DNA from: Acetomicrobium thermoterrenum DSM 13490
GTDB taxonomy: Bacteria; Synergistota; Synergistia; Synergistales; Acetomicrobiaceae
Assembly (NCBI RefSeq): GCF_900107215.1
Contig: NZ_FNPD01000006.1
Span: forward strand, 1-49,402
Reading direction: 5' to 3'
Length of the DNA: 49,402 nucleotides
Part shown: positions 32,688 to 41,717 of the stretch, in pieces
Layout of the letters: every line of letters starts with the position of its first letter
Position numbering within the stretch: position 1 is the stretch's first letter
Program-made: the position numbers and the translations under genes
Notes under the pieces: model-generated
Seen by the model: the letters and a program-made list of their open reading frames with translations, nothing else
Databases searched by the model: none
What the model was told of the DNA's origin: nothing

Positions 32688-33131
32688 ATGTCCGATAAAA
32701 TTATCTACGCCAGAAACGATAATTATCTTATAGTCCGCCTGAGAGACGGCGATGATTTTTTTGAAACGCTTCTGTCCCTATTCAAAAAAGAGGACATTAA
32801 ATCAGCCGTTTTAGTCTCTTCCGTAGGAATGATGAGAGACGTAGAGTTGGGCTGGTTTAGCGGGGAAGAGTACATAAAAAAATCCTTCGAAGAGCCGATG
32901 GAGCTTCTTTCGCTCACGGGTTCCGTAAACGAGACGGAGGAAGGAAAAATATTCTTACACCTCCATGCGGTGTTAGGATCTTCGGATTTGACGACTGCGG
33001 GGGGGCATTTGTTCAAGGCTACAGTGCACCAGACGAACGAACTGGTATTCCTACTGCCGACAAATATAAATTTGAAGCGGCTGAGAGAGGGAGAGGGATT
33101 GCTCAGGCTCTTCCCCGAGCGCAAGAAATAA
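32688..33131 (+). CDS. PPC (DUF296) domain protein
   Basis: 147 residues and essentially one PPC domain (plant and prokaryote conserved domain). It shows YLIVRLRDGDDFFETLLSLF, then AVLVSSVGMMRDVELGWF in pieces, HLHAVLGSSDLTTAGGHLF in pieces (conserved H-x-H and GGHL metal-site residues), and LVFLLPT. PPC proteins are trimeric; plants attach them to AT-hooks, bacterial ones are of uncertain, possibly DNA-binding or metabolic, role. GGGGAG precedes the start, and the following nuclease gene begins 7 bases after its stop, so both are likely co-transcribed. It is divergent from rsmG. Confidence 0.82.
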   Translation: MSDKIIYARNDNYLIVRLRDGDDFFETLLSLFKKEDIKSAVLVSSVGMMRDVELGWFSGEEYIKKSFEEPMELLSLTGSVNETEEGKIFLHLHAVLGSSDLTTAGGHLFKATVHQTNELVFLLPTNINLKRLREGEGLLRLFPERKK

Positions 33132-33138
33132 CAAGACC

Positions 33139-33966
33139 ATGAAGAGCTTGGTTTCGCCGAAGGGCAAGAAGCGCTTGATTCGAAAGGCGCTTCTTGCCGC
33201 TTTTTTAATATGTCTTTACCTCTTTTCGGTCAATTTAGGAGAAAAGGAAGCTCTGGTAATCAATGTCATCGATGGCGATACTGTTGTAGCGGTGACGGAA
33301 TCGGGCGAAAAAGAAACCGTAAGATACCTGCTCATAGATACCCCGGAGCTTCATCATCCCAGCCGCGGAGAGGAAGAGCTAGGAAGAGAAGCCAAAGCTT
33401 TCAACGCTTCACTGGTAGCCGGCAGAAAGGTAAAGTTTGAGCCGGACGCAGAAAAAAGAGACAGGTACGGAAGGCTGCTAGCCTACGCATGGATAGAGGA
33501 AAAGGGAGAAGAAAAGATGGTAAACGAGATGCTTGTCGAGGAAGGTTTGGCTCTCCCCTATTTCATACCACCAAACGGGAAATATCTCGACAGGATTTCG
33601 GAGGCCGCGAAAAGGGCAAAAGACAGAGACGTCGGGCTTTGGAAGATCGCCCGGAAGAGGGTTTACACTCCCGACCAGGTCTACGCGGCACTGCCATATA
33701 TTGCAGGCCGTTATATAACGCTTGTCATGAGAGTCGAGGAGGCCAAAAAATCGGGCTCCCGATGGCTGCTGTATGAAAGGGAAAGCAGATGTCAACTGGT
33801 TATATACGATAACAATGAACACCTTCTTGGAGCAAAAGATTTCATCGTAGGCAGGAAGATAAGGGCGATCGGCAAAGTAACGGCCTCCTACAACGGCGCC
33901 GAGATGATCATCTCCGATACATCTCAAATAGAAATCGAGGTAAAGGCGAAAGAGCCGAGTAAGTAA
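33139..33966 (+). CDS. Secreted or membrane-anchored SNase-like nuclease with an OB-fold tail
   Basis: 275 residues. A hydrophobic segment (about 17-33) after a Lys/Arg-rich start suggests a signal anchor. The staphylococcal-nuclease domain (about 36-178) keeps the active-site set: D47 in IDGDTV, R62 in VRYLLIDTPE, D67, E70, and R112 in DRYGRLLAY. Residues about 190-270 (GRYITLVMRVEEAK, then IRAIGKVTASYNGAEMIISDTSQIEIE in pieces) read as an OB-fold nucleic-acid-binding tail. It probably degrades extracellular or periplasmic DNA/RNA, perhaps for nucleoside uptake. The SNase-plus-OB layout is seen in other bacteria but is not the common form. Confidence 0.85.
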   Translation: MKSLVSPKGKKRLIRKALLAAFLICLYLFSVNLGEKEALVINVIDGDTVVAVTESGEKETVRYLLIDTPELHHPSRGEEELGREAKAFNASLVAGRKVKFEPDAEKRDRYGRLLAYAWIEEKGEEKMVNEMLVEEGLALPYFIPPNGKYLDRISEAAKRAKDRDVGLWKIARKRVYTPDQVYAALPYIAGRYITLVMRVEEAKKSGSRWLLYERESRCQLVIYDNNEHLLGAKDFIVGRKIRAIGKVTASYNGAEMIISDTSQIEIEVKAKEPSK

Positions 33967-34057
33967 AAGAGCGGTTCTGGTTTTACGATTTATAGTGATA
34001 AGATACAAATTAAGAGTGAAAAATTATGGTAAAATATTATTATGGAGGCGGTGAACC

Positions 34058-34546
34058 ATGTTTAAACAAATATTACCTAAAAGGAAGGGCCTTCTTTTCA
34101 TTCTATCGTCTTTTGTGCTCATTTCTTTTTTCCTTACATCCGTTACAAATCTCTACGCCGACCAGTTTTTCAGCAAACTCGACATCGATGAGATCTCTCT
34201 TAAGGGACACAAATTGCACATTCGCGGGGATACGGACCTGCCCCCAGGGTCCACCCTGCAAATAAAGCTATCGATCCCTAAGCTGGACGACGACAAGGGA
34301 AAGGACCACGATGTAAAAGTCCAGATAACCCCGGGTAAATTCTTCGTAATGATCGACCTTCCGAAGGAATGGAAAAACGGTGGATGGATAAAATTTCTGT
34401 CCCTTAAGGCGATATTCGATCCCGACGATCAACCCAAGAAGGTCAAGGAGATAGTGGGCAATAAGGGAGAAAAGCTCAACGGCCCCAAAGTGAAAGTCCA
34501 AAAGAACAAAAAGATAATGGTCTCCGTTAAAAACGTTGCTTTCTAA
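34058..34546 (+). CDS. Small secreted protein of unknown function
   Basis: 162 residues. N-terminal Lys-rich region followed by a hydrophobic stretch (about 12-30, LLFILSSFVLISFFLTS) ending near LYADQ: a signal peptide or anchor. The rest is a soluble beta-like, charged domain (DIDEISLKGHKLHIRGDTD, then KLDDDKGKDHDVKVQI and Lys-rich C-terminus). I recognise no family. GGAGGCGGTGAACC precedes the ATG. It is followed after 35 bases by the large AsmA/TamB-like gene on the same strand, suggesting an envelope role in the same unit. Confidence 0.7.
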   Translation: MFKQILPKRKGLLFILSSFVLISFFLTSVTNLYADQFFSKLDIDEISLKGHKLHIRGDTDLPPGSTLQIKLSIPKLDDDKGKDHDVKVQITPGKFFVMIDLPKEWKNGGWIKFLSLKAIFDPDDQPKKVKEIVGNKGEKLNGPKVKVQKNKKIMVSVKNVAF

Positions 34547-34581
34547 ATGGGCCTGTTGCAATTGTTAGGTGGTGATTGAAG

Positions 34582-37500
34582 GTGAAAGTGCAAAAGAAAC
34601 ACATTTTGATAGGCGTTGCAGCGATAATAGTGATCCTTCTGCTGGTCATCGCAAATATCGACGTCGGCACGGGCATGATCCGAGAAATGGCTCCCCAGGC
34701 CGCGAAGGATGCCATTGGAGCCGACTTGGCCCTTGGGAACGTTTCGGGCAACCCCATAAGGGGTTACAAATTGAGGGATGTCGCGCTCTCGAAGGAAGGA
34801 GAGGAAGTCCTTTCCATAAAACAGCTGGATGTCAAGCCAAGCTTGTTCGCGCTGATAGGCGGGAAGGTCTATCTCGATTCCCTGGTTGTGAACGAAGCCT
34901 TAATCGATTTCGAGAGAACGCTCGAGCTGGTAAAGAACTTTAAACCATCAGGTGCGGGGGAGGGTTTGCCTTTAGAGACAATAGAAGTTAAGTCCAGCAC
35001 GGTAAAGGGCCCCTTCGGAGTTATAGACTTGAGGAGCATCGAGGTAAAGCCCGAGGCGACCACCATCAAGGCAAAAATCGATGCTTCATACAACGGGCTG
35101 CCCGCGAGGGGAGATGCAGTCATATCGCTAAAGGAAGGCGTCGCAATAGATGAGATGAACCTTAAGATCGCCCAGGGTGAGATCTCCTTTAGCGGCGAGA
35201 TAATGCCCGAGCTCAATATCGAAGGAAGGGCCGGAAATATACAGGTAGAGGAGTTGAAACTTCTTTGGCCTCCCCTCGAGAAACAAAAGCTGGCCGGGGC
35301 CTTCGGCGGCACCATCAAGTTATCGGGGAAGCTGCCCGACATTCGCGGCGAGGGCGATTTGAGCTTCGAAAAGGGTACGATCGTCGGCATATCCGTCGAA
35401 CGGGCGAGGTCCGACTGGCGTTACGAGGAAAATACCCTCGACTTCAGAAACATAGATGCTGACGTCTTAAACGGCAACGTCCACGGAACCCTGACCATGA
35501 TTCTCAGGACATTGCCGCCACACATAAACCTCTCTTTGGAGGGCAAAAACCTCGACGTTGGCCTCCTGTCGAAGGAATTTCCCCAACTGGCGGGAAAGGT
35601 ATCCGGCACTGTGGACAGCGTCAAGGCTGATATCTCCGGAATGGCCATGGAGTTATCGGGAAAGGTCGCTCTTTCCGCGTCAAAACTTTCAGTCATGAAT
35701 CAACCCCTTCAGGCTATCAATATTAAGGCGAACATCGATAAAGGGAAAAGGATAGATATCGACGCAACTTCCCGATGGAACGAAATGCCTCTTAAGGCGA
35801 CGGGTTATGTAGATCTTCCGGCGGGTCCTTTTGTTAGCATGGTCGTGTCCTGCCAAAAAGCTTCCATCGATAAGATAAAAACCCTTGTGCCATCCCTAAA
35901 GGATCTGCCAGCAAAGGGAAATGCCTCGGGAGAAGTGCAGATCAAGGGTTCTCTCAAGGACGTTGCTTCCCTTTCGACTTCGGGCAAAGTATGGTCTGAT
36001 GTCATCACGCTTTTAGACCAGGAGATAAAGTCTCCCACCGTGAATTTCGAATTTAAAGAAAACGCCCTGGACATCAAGAGCTTTTCCGCATTATGGCAAG
36101 GAGCTAAATTCCACGGCGCAGGGAAGATCGTGAACGTGACAAAGGCCCCAACTCTGGACATAAAAGGAAAAGTTGAGGGATTGAATTTGACCAGCATGGG
36201 ACAACTCGTTCCCAAGCTCGAGCAGTATGAGTTGGCAGGCACCGTTTCATCGGAATGGCATATAGTTGGACCTTTGAGCTCTCCAGATCTCTCTCTGGAT
36301 TTTAATTCAAACAGGATAACCTTCTCCGGCATAGCAGCAAAAGGCATCACCGGTTCAACTTCTTTGAAACCTTTGGCTAAAGACCCTTTGTCCGGAATTT
36401 CGGCTCAAATAAAGGCCTCTTCGGTAGGGACGACGGCCTTCCCGTTGATAAATGACCTGTCAGCTTCCATAAAAGGTGAGGCTAACAAGATCAACTTGAC
36501 CGAGATCAAGGGCCTGCTTCTGGGCGGAAACTTCAATGCCACGGGCCAAATTGCCATCAAGGATAAACAACCTGCCCTATCTTTGACGGCCTCAGCGAAG
36601 GGCGCCAGACTGTCAAACCTGCAAAACCTTGGGTTGACTTTGCCGATAGAGGGCTTGGTCGATTTTGAGGCGAAAGCAGACGGCTTGCTGCCGGACGTCA
36701 TAATCGCAGCCAAGGCTTCGTCGCCCGAGATAACCGTGGCCGGCTTCACGTTAACCGATGCAGCTTTAGACGCGGAAGGCCCGTGGAACTCCCTGAAAAT
36801 CAAATCCTTCAACGCCAGGGCTGGCGGAGGGGCGCTAACAGGCAGCGGAATAATCGCTTATGATAAAGCGTTAAGTCTAAACTTTGACGTGCAGGGAAAC
36901 AACCTCGACCTGAAGGAAATATCCAAGAAATTGGACGAGGCAAATAAACTGAATATGCAGGGTCTCGTAAACCTTAGGGCGACGATTTCCTACGACGACA
37001 AAGGCCTTAAGGGCGACGGAGAAATCACATCTCCGGAAGCCGGCGTCTACGGGCTTAAAGCCAGTGACATAAAAGTCCCCTTCGTCATGAAGGATGGCAC
37101 AATAACAAGCCAAGACATGAAAGCCCGCTTTTACGAAGGGAGCGCATCGGGCAAAGGATCCATCACTTTGTCTAATTTGAAATGGACGACGTCCCTAAGC
37201 GTTTCCGAGGCAAACTTGGATCCGCTCATTCATGATCTCTTTCCCATGGAGGGACACATCACCGGAAAGGCGGGGCTACAGTTTAACGGCAGCGGCACGC
37301 TGGGCAAGAATCTGGAAGGCAATGGTTCCTTTAATGTCGGAAGCGGCAAAGTGTCCGATTTCAAAATGGTTAAGGTCATTGCAGCAGCATACGGTAAAAG
37401 CACCATAGACTACAAGTCGATTCAGGGAAGGTTCGTCTTGGATACCATGGCGTTAACCCTCCTTCCGGGGACTCAGGCTTATGCCCCCAAGGGAGATCCG

Positions 37501-37899
37501 ATGTATACCTACTTTGGTGCCGACGGCATGATTAAATACAACGGCAACCTCAATCTCTCATGTTACGGCAATTTGAACGTACAGGCCATTAACGCCCTGG
37601 TGGGCGGCATAAAGGGCGGCATTCTTTCCGGAGGGGAATCGCTCAAGTCAACTCTCGAGGGGTTCTTAGGCGGCTTGCTGCAGGGCTCTCAGACGACGGA
37701 CTTCAGGGACGTCAGCTTTAACGTCACGGGCACTTTTAAGTCTCCGAAGATATCCAATCTGGAGGTTTCTAAACCCGTCACGGAAGAGACGCCGCAAGGC
37801 CTAACTCAAGACCAGACGGATACACAATCGAGTCAATCGAGTCCCGAAGATGTGATCAAAAAGACGATACTTGAAAGGATATTCAATAAGGATAACTAA
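34582..37899 (+). CDS. AsmA/TamB-like large envelope protein
   Basis: 1105 residues. One N-terminal membrane helix (about 6-24) is followed by a very long beta-rich periplasmic region. This region has repeated short patterns of the AsmA/DUF748/TamB superfamily, e.g. LRDVALSKEGEEVLSIKQLDVKPS near 50-80 and repeated G-x-(V/I)-x-(I/L) strands. An AsmA-like C-terminal block shows GKAGLQFNGSGTLGKNLEGNG, read in parts, and FNVTGTFKSPKISN. Such proteins are proposed to move lipids between membranes of two-membrane bacteria. The C-terminus (about 1060-1090) is Gln/Ser/Thr-rich. A GTG start at 34582 is used; a TTG at 34576 is possible. Confidence 0.75.
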   Translation: MKVQKKHILIGVAAIIVILLLVIANIDVGTGMIREMAPQAAKDAIGADLALGNVSGNPIRGYKLRDVALSKEGEEVLSIKQLDVKPSLFALIGGKVYLDSLVVNEALIDFERTLELVKNFKPSGAGEGLPLETIEVKSSTVKGPFGVIDLRSIEVKPEATTIKAKIDASYNGLPARGDAVISLKEGVAIDEMNLKIAQGEISFSGEIMPELNIEGRAGNIQVEELKLLWPPLEKQKLAGAFGGTIKLSGKLPDIRGEGDLSFEKGTIVGISVERARSDWRYEENTLDFRNIDADVLNGNVHGTLTMILRTLPPHINLSLEGKNLDVGLLSKEFPQLAGKVSGTVDSVKADISGMAMELSGKVALSASKLSVMNQPLQAINIKANIDKGKRIDIDATSRWNEMPLKATGYVDLPAGPFVSMVVSCQKASIDKIKTLVPSLKDLPAKGNASGEVQIKGSLKDVASLSTSGKVWSDVITLLDQEIKSPTVNFEFKENALDIKSFSALWQGAKFHGAGKIVNVTKAPTLDIKGKVEGLNLTSMGQLVPKLEQYELAGTVSSEWHIVGPLSSPDLSLDFNSNRITFSGIAAKGITGSTSLKPLAKDPLSGISAQIKASSVGTTAFPLINDLSASIKGEANKINLTEIKGLLLGGNFNATGQIAIKDKQPALSLTASAKGARLSNLQNLGLTLPIEGLVDFEAKADGLLPDVIIAAKASSPEITVAGFTLTDAALDAEGPWNSLKIKSFNARAGGGALTGSGIIAYDKALSLNFDVQGNNLDLKEISKKLDEANKLNMQGLVNLRATISYDDKGLKGDGEITSPEAGVYGLKASDIKVPFVMKDGTITSQDMKARFYEGSASGKGSITLSNLKWTTSLSVSEANLDPLIHDLFPMEGHITGKAGLQFNGSGTLGKNLEGNGSFNVGSGKVSDFKMVKVIAAAYGKSTIDYKSIQGRFVLDTMALTLLPGTQAYAPKGDPMYTYFGADGMIKYNGNLNLSCYGNLNVQAINALVGGIKGGILSGGESLKSTLEGFLGGLLQGSQTTDFRDVSFNVTGTFKSPKISNLEVSKPVTEETPQGLTQDQTDTQSSQSSPEDVIKKTILERIFNKDN

Positions 37900-37914
37900 A
37901 GGCAAACGACGACG

Positions 37915-37953
37915 AAAAAAGGACCATCGCATTTTTAGCGATGGTCCTTTTTT
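37915..37953. terminator. Bidirectional terminator between the AsmA-like and beta-CASP genes
   Basis: AAAAAAGGACCATCGC (37915-37930), 7-base loop, GCGATGGTCCTTTTTT (37938-37953): a 16-bp stem with A- and T-runs on both flanks, between convergent genes. Confidence 0.93.
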
Positions 37954-37980
37954 GATATTCTCAAACAGTCCATAAAGATG

Positions 37981-39564
37981 TTAACGAACGACCCTTTGGC
38001 TTGCTATCTCCAGTAACAATTTGGCCGACATAAGGAGAGGTCCGATCTCTTCCGCAACTTCCTCCTCTTTAAGGGCTTCGTTAATGTTAGCCAGCAAGAG
38101 ATCCATGTCCCTTAAGATAGACTGCACTTCAACGGGAGGTCTTTCCGCCGGAATTTCGACCCTCTTTTCGACGGTGGAACGTCCACGATCAAGGGACATC
38201 TCATATCCCCTTTGAGGCACAAGGGCTTGACTGCCCAATTTTCTCAACTCATCCGCCAAAGAATTAGATGACCTCTCTTCTCCATGGGTAACTATGAAAG
38301 TCGGATTCGTCTTGAAGTTGGACGCCCAGGTAAGGAGGTCGTCCTTGTCGGCATGGGCAGAAAAGCCACCTATCGTATGAAACTTGCACTTCACGGCCAC
38401 CTCCTCGCCGGCGACCTTGACGAACCTCGCTCCATCTATGATCTTGCGCCCCAGAGTACCGGCCGCCTGATATCCTGCAAATATCACGTGAGCCTTTGGG
38501 TTCCACAGATTATGTTTCAAATGATGGACAATCCGACCTCCGTTAGCCATGCCGCTTCCCGCCAAGACAATGGCGAAAGATACGTCGTTGATTTTTTTCG
38601 ACTCCTCGGGAGAGGTGACCTCCTTCAAACCCATGGGGGCGAAGGGGTCCTGATTTTTGAAGAGTCTGTCCTGTATTTCCGCCGAAAGGAGGGAAGAATA
38701 TTTCCTATATATCTCCGTAGTCTTGACGCCCATGGGGGAGTCGAAGTAAATGGGCACATTGTCCTTCAATATGCCCATTTCCTGAAGGATGTTGAGTTCG
38801 TAGAGTATTCTTTGCACTCTGTCCACAACGAAAGTAGGAATCAAGACCTTGGAGCGGTCCCTCAAACATTCCGCTATGACTGAGGCGAACTCCTCCCTCG
38901 TCTCATCCAGGCTTTTGTGATTTCGGTCTCCGTAAGTGGACTCTATTATCACGTAATCGGCGTCCTCAATGACGGCCGGATTCCTGTCCAGGACGGTAAC
39001 CTGCTGGCCAAGATCGCCTGAAAAGACCAGTTTAATGCTGTCTTTACCGGCCCAAATTTCGATGATGGCACTTCCTAAAATGTGTCCGGCGTCGCGAAAG
39101 CGCACCTTGATATCAGACGCCGCCTCGATGACGTCATCGTAGGAGACGGGTACGAACATTTCCAATGCCCTTTCTATCTCCTTTTCCGAAAACAGAGGAT
39201 ATACGGGCGGAAGCCCCTTTCGCCTGTTTTTTCTGCTCTTCCAATCCGCCTCCTCCTTCATCAAACGGGCCGAATCCCTCCACAATATTTCGCACAGCTC
39301 GAGGGTCGGAGTAGTTGCGTAAATTTTTCCTCGAAATCCTCTCTTCACGAGAAGGGGAACGCGTCCAGAATGATCCAGATGGGCATGGGTCAACAAAAGA
39401 GCATCCACCGTGGAGGCATCGAAGGGGAAGGGCTCGCTGTTTTTCCTGTCCTCGTCCCGCCCCTGAAAGATACCGCAATCGATCAACACCCTTTTCCCGT
39501 CGTGTTCGAGTAAATAATTGGACCCCGTTACTTCTCCTGCAGCACCATAAATACCCAGTCGCAA
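37981..39564 (-). CDS. Beta-CASP metallo-beta-lactamase ribonuclease (CPSF/RNase-J-like)
   Basis: 527 residues. The metal motif is LLLTHAHLDHSGRVPLL (H60, H62, D64, H65). Later motifs are FRDAGHILGSAIIE, VFSGDLGQ, the beta-CASP VIIESTYGDR, GYQAAGTLGRKI and IGGFSAHADKDDLLTWA, and ITH/VTHGEE near the end. This is the KH-less bacterial CPSF-type family (TTHA0252-like), an RNA endo- or exonuclease acting in the cytoplasm. It is longer than TTHA0252; the last ~80 residues form an extra helical tail. A TTG start has GGAGG 8 bases upstream. Confidence 0.9.
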   Translation of the reverse strand: MRLGIYGAAGEVTGSNYLLEHDGKRVLIDCGIFQGRDEDRKNSEPFPFDASTVDALLLTHAHLDHSGRVPLLVKRGFRGKIYATTPTLELCEILWRDSARLMKEEADWKSRKNRRKGLPPVYPLFSEKEIERALEMFVPVSYDDVIEAASDIKVRFRDAGHILGSAIIEIWAGKDSIKLVFSGDLGQQVTVLDRNPAVIEDADYVIIESTYGDRNHKSLDETREEFASVIAECLRDRSKVLIPTFVVDRVQRILYELNILQEMGILKDNVPIYFDSPMGVKTTEIYRKYSSLLSAEIQDRLFKNQDPFAPMGLKEVTSPEESKKINDVSFAIVLAGSGMANGGRIVHHLKHNLWNPKAHVIFAGYQAAGTLGRKIIDGARFVKVAGEEVAVKCKFHTIGGFSAHADKDDLLTWASNFKTNPTFIVTHGEERSSNSLADELRKLGSQALVPQRGYEMSLDRGRSTVEKRVEIPAERPPVEVQSILRDMDLLLANINEALKEEEVAEEIGPLLMSAKLLLEIASQRVVR

Positions 39565-39581
39565 TAAAGATCCCTCCCTTC

Positions 39582-40265
39582 TCAGAGAGATGCCGGGAAG
39601 GGGTTCCCGTATTTTTCCAGGGACACGACACCTTCAAAGGATTTCCGTGGCCTGGGTTTGGGATTTTCGGCAGGATATCCTAATGTTACGAGGGTTAAAA
39701 TCATGGCATCTTGCGGGATCTCCAGATCGCGGCGAACTTCCTCGTAAAGTTCCTCGTTCACAGCCGTAACCTCATTTGCGAAGGCTCCGACTATGCAGCT
39801 TCCCACGCCTTCGTGTTTGGCCTGGAGTATCATGAAAGCAATGGCCAGAGACAACTGCTCGTATAGCCTTGCAACCAATATTTCCTCGCCTCTTAAAAGA
39901 GGGTTGTATGCAGGATCATTAAGGGATTTCTTGGCCCTTTCCTCGTCAAAGCTCTGTCCCAGGGCTTGAGATAGGGCCTTCATCTGCCTTACCCTCTGCT
40001 CTTCTGACCAGGCGCTTCGCTCGCCTAAACAAAGGACGACGCTGTCGGCTGTCTCTAGGAAACGCTGGCCCACCGCCAACCGGCGCAATTTCGACTTCAT
40101 CGTCTTTTCCCGCACGACGATAAAATGCCAGGGCTGTACATTTGCCCAGCTGGGCGCTCGTCTTGCCGCATCTAGAATTCTCATTAAAACATCATCTGGA
40201 ATTGGACGGGGATCATACCTTCTTATGCTAGCCCAACTTTCTATCTCGGGAAGCAACCCCTTCAT
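39582..40265 (-). CDS. Nitroreductase-family FMN oxidoreductase
   Basis: About 227 residues. The FMN-binding SIRRYDPRPIPDDVLMRILDAARRAPSWANVQPWHFIVV pattern at the N-terminus (read in parts) and VGSCIVGAF, with QDAMILTLVTLGYPAENPKP near the C-terminus, define the family. It uses NAD(P)H to reduce a nitro, quinone or flavin-type substrate; the actual substrate is unknown. A minus-strand extended -10 (TGT-TATACT, 40310-40305) lies about 40 bases upstream. An ATG at 40265 is preferred to a TTG at 40268. Confidence 0.88.
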   Translation of the reverse strand: MKGLLPEIESWASIRRYDPRPIPDDVLMRILDAARRAPSWANVQPWHFIVVREKTMKSKLRRLAVGQRFLETADSVVLCLGERSAWSEEQRVRQMKALSQALGQSFDEERAKKSLNDPAYNPLLRGEEILVARLYEQLSLAIAFMILQAKHEGVGSCIVGAFANEVTAVNEELYEEVRRDLEIPQDAMILTLVTLGYPAENPKPRPRKSFEGVVSLEKYGNPFPASL

Positions 40266-40304
40266 CAATTCATCATCTCCTCTTTCAAGCTATTTCTCAT
40301 AGAA

Positions 40305-40310
40305 AGTATA
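40305..40310 (-). promoter_or_regulatory. Extended -10 element upstream of the nitroreductase gene
   Basis: On the minus strand TGT is followed by TATACT (40310-40305). The -35 is not clear. Confidence 0.4.
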
Positions 40311-40356
40311 ACATATCCTGCATCGACACCCAGTTTCACAGTTTGTATAAGATAAG

Positions 40357-40857
40357 CTATAAACCGAATTTATCTTTTATTTGTTCATACGTCAGCGGGC
40401 CAACATGCACTTCGAGAATCTTCAAATTTTCGTCCAAGAAGTAACTTGTGGGAATGTACCTCACAAGATATGCTTGAGCCGCCAATCCATCTTCATCAAG
40501 ATAGACAGGAAAGGCGAGCTTATTTTCGAGAACAAAATTTTTAACGTGAAGTATGGACCTTTCCGAGGTAGTCAAATTGACGGCTACGATATTCACATCT
40601 TCGCCATGTTCGTCGAAAAATCGCTGAAATTCGGGCAACTCCTTGAGACAGGGAGGGCACCAGGTGGCCCAAAAATTCAATAAAAGGGGTTTGCCTTTGA
40701 AATCGGAGAGTTTGACCTGCCTTCCGTCGAAGTCCACCGCTTCGAAATCCGGCGCGGTTTCACCCCTTTCCATGGCCAAAAGGGGTGAAATGTCAAAAGC
40801 AAAGATGACCAAGAAAGCTAAAGATATTGTCAATATTAAGGTTTTCTTCGTTTTCAC
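40357..40857 (-). CDS. TlpA/ResA-like thiol-disulfide oxidoreductase
   Basis: 166 residues with an N-terminal signal or anchor helix (about 5-28). A thioredoxin-fold domain contains NFWATWCPPCLKELPEF, whose CPPC is the redox pair (about residues 71-74). PVYLDEDGLAAQAYLVRYIPTSYF is the cis-Pro region (IPTSYF). It acts outside the inner membrane, most likely receiving electrons from the CcdA protein encoded just upstream on the same strand. Its GTG start follows AGGTG by 7 bases. Confidence 0.9.
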   Translation of the reverse strand: MKTKKTLILTISLAFLVIFAFDISPLLAMERGETAPDFEAVDFDGRQVKLSDFKGKPLLLNFWATWCPPCLKELPEFQRFFDEHGEDVNIVAVNLTTSERSILHVKNFVLENKLAFPVYLDEDGLAAQAYLVRYIPTSYFLDENLKILEVHVGPLTYEQIKDKFGL

Positions 40858-40885
40858 TTAACAACACCTCACCTTTATTCGAAAT

Positions 40886-41593
40886 TTACATAGGAGGGGT
40901 CCATAGATATGCGAATCTCGAGAAAAGATCGAAGTACATTAAAAGCCCGACCGCTATAAGAACGGCTCCAGCTACTTTTTTAACGTATTCCAACTTACTT
41001 GCGTTAGCTTGTATAAAGCGCTCGAACCACTCCATGAATAGGGCTACAGCTAAAAAAGGCAGCCCCAATCCCATGGAATAGGCAAAAAGAAGGAGCATTC
41101 CGTCCCTTACAGTTGAACTGCCGCTTGCCATGACCAGTATCGACGCCAAGATGGGACCGACGCAGGGCGTCCATCCGGCTGAAAAGGCCATCCCCGCAAG
41201 AAGAGCCCTTATCCAGGAATGACCTCCCGATCCGGCCTTCAATCGGCGCTCCCGCTCAAGAAATGCTATATCAAACAGTCCAATCATATAAAGCCCAAAT
41301 ATGACTATTATCGTCGCTCCCGCTTTCTTAACGAGAGCTTGGTTTTTGATCAGAAAACTCCCCAATGCCGTGGCAGAAGCTCCGAAGGAAACGAAAACGA
41401 CAGAAAAGCCTAAAACAAATAACAGGGCGTGAAGAAAGACCCTAAAGCTCTTCTTTGCCTCGGCTTTACCCGATAGCGGGAGAGCGTCGCCGGCCAAATA
41501 GGCGATATAAATGGGAATCATCGGCAAAAGACAGGGAGAAAGGAAGGAAAGCAATCCTGCAGCGAAAGCGATCGTTAGCGATATCTCAGACAT
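40886..41593 (-). CDS. ccdA: CcdA-type membrane thiol electron carrier
   Basis: 235 residues and six membrane helices, the normal CcdA size. Two redox cysteines sit in the expected helices: LSPCLLPMIPIYI (helix 1, about 20) and GWTPCVGPILA (helix 4). CcdA moves electrons from cytoplasmic thioredoxin to extracytoplasmic thioredoxin-like proteins. The gene is followed at once by a TlpA-like thioredoxin, but no cytochrome c maturation genes are adjacent, so general envelope thiol reduction is as likely as cytochrome c biogenesis. The unit follows the terminator of the peptide transporter operon. Confidence 0.92.
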   Translation of the reverse strand: MSEISLTIAFAAGLLSFLSPCLLPMIPIYIAYLAGDALPLSGKAEAKKSFRVFLHALLFVLGFSVVFVSFGASATALGSFLIKNQALVKKAGATIIVIFGLYMIGLFDIAFLERERRLKAGSGGHSWIRALLAGMAFSAGWTPCVGPILASILVMASGSSTVRDGMLLLFAYSMGLGLPFLAVALFMEWFERFIQANASKLEYVKKVAGAVLIAVGLLMYFDLFSRFAYLWTPPM

Positions 41594-41649
41594 ATCTTAG
41601 ACCCCCTATACCCGTATATGTATATTATAACATCGAATACCGCGTCTTT

Positions 41650-41685
41650 TTAAAAAACAGGAGCCGAAAGTTCCCGGCTCCTGTT
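41650..41685 (-). terminator. Terminator of the peptide ABC operon
   Basis: AACAGGAGCCG (41656-41666), 8-base loop, CGGCTCCTGTT (41675-41685). On the minus strand a run of U follows (TTTTTTA). It is placed 33 bases after the last dpp-type gene and 57 bases before ccdA. Confidence 0.88.
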
Positions 41686-41717
41686 GAAACGACAGGTACA
41701 AAGGCGCCCGCTGTATT

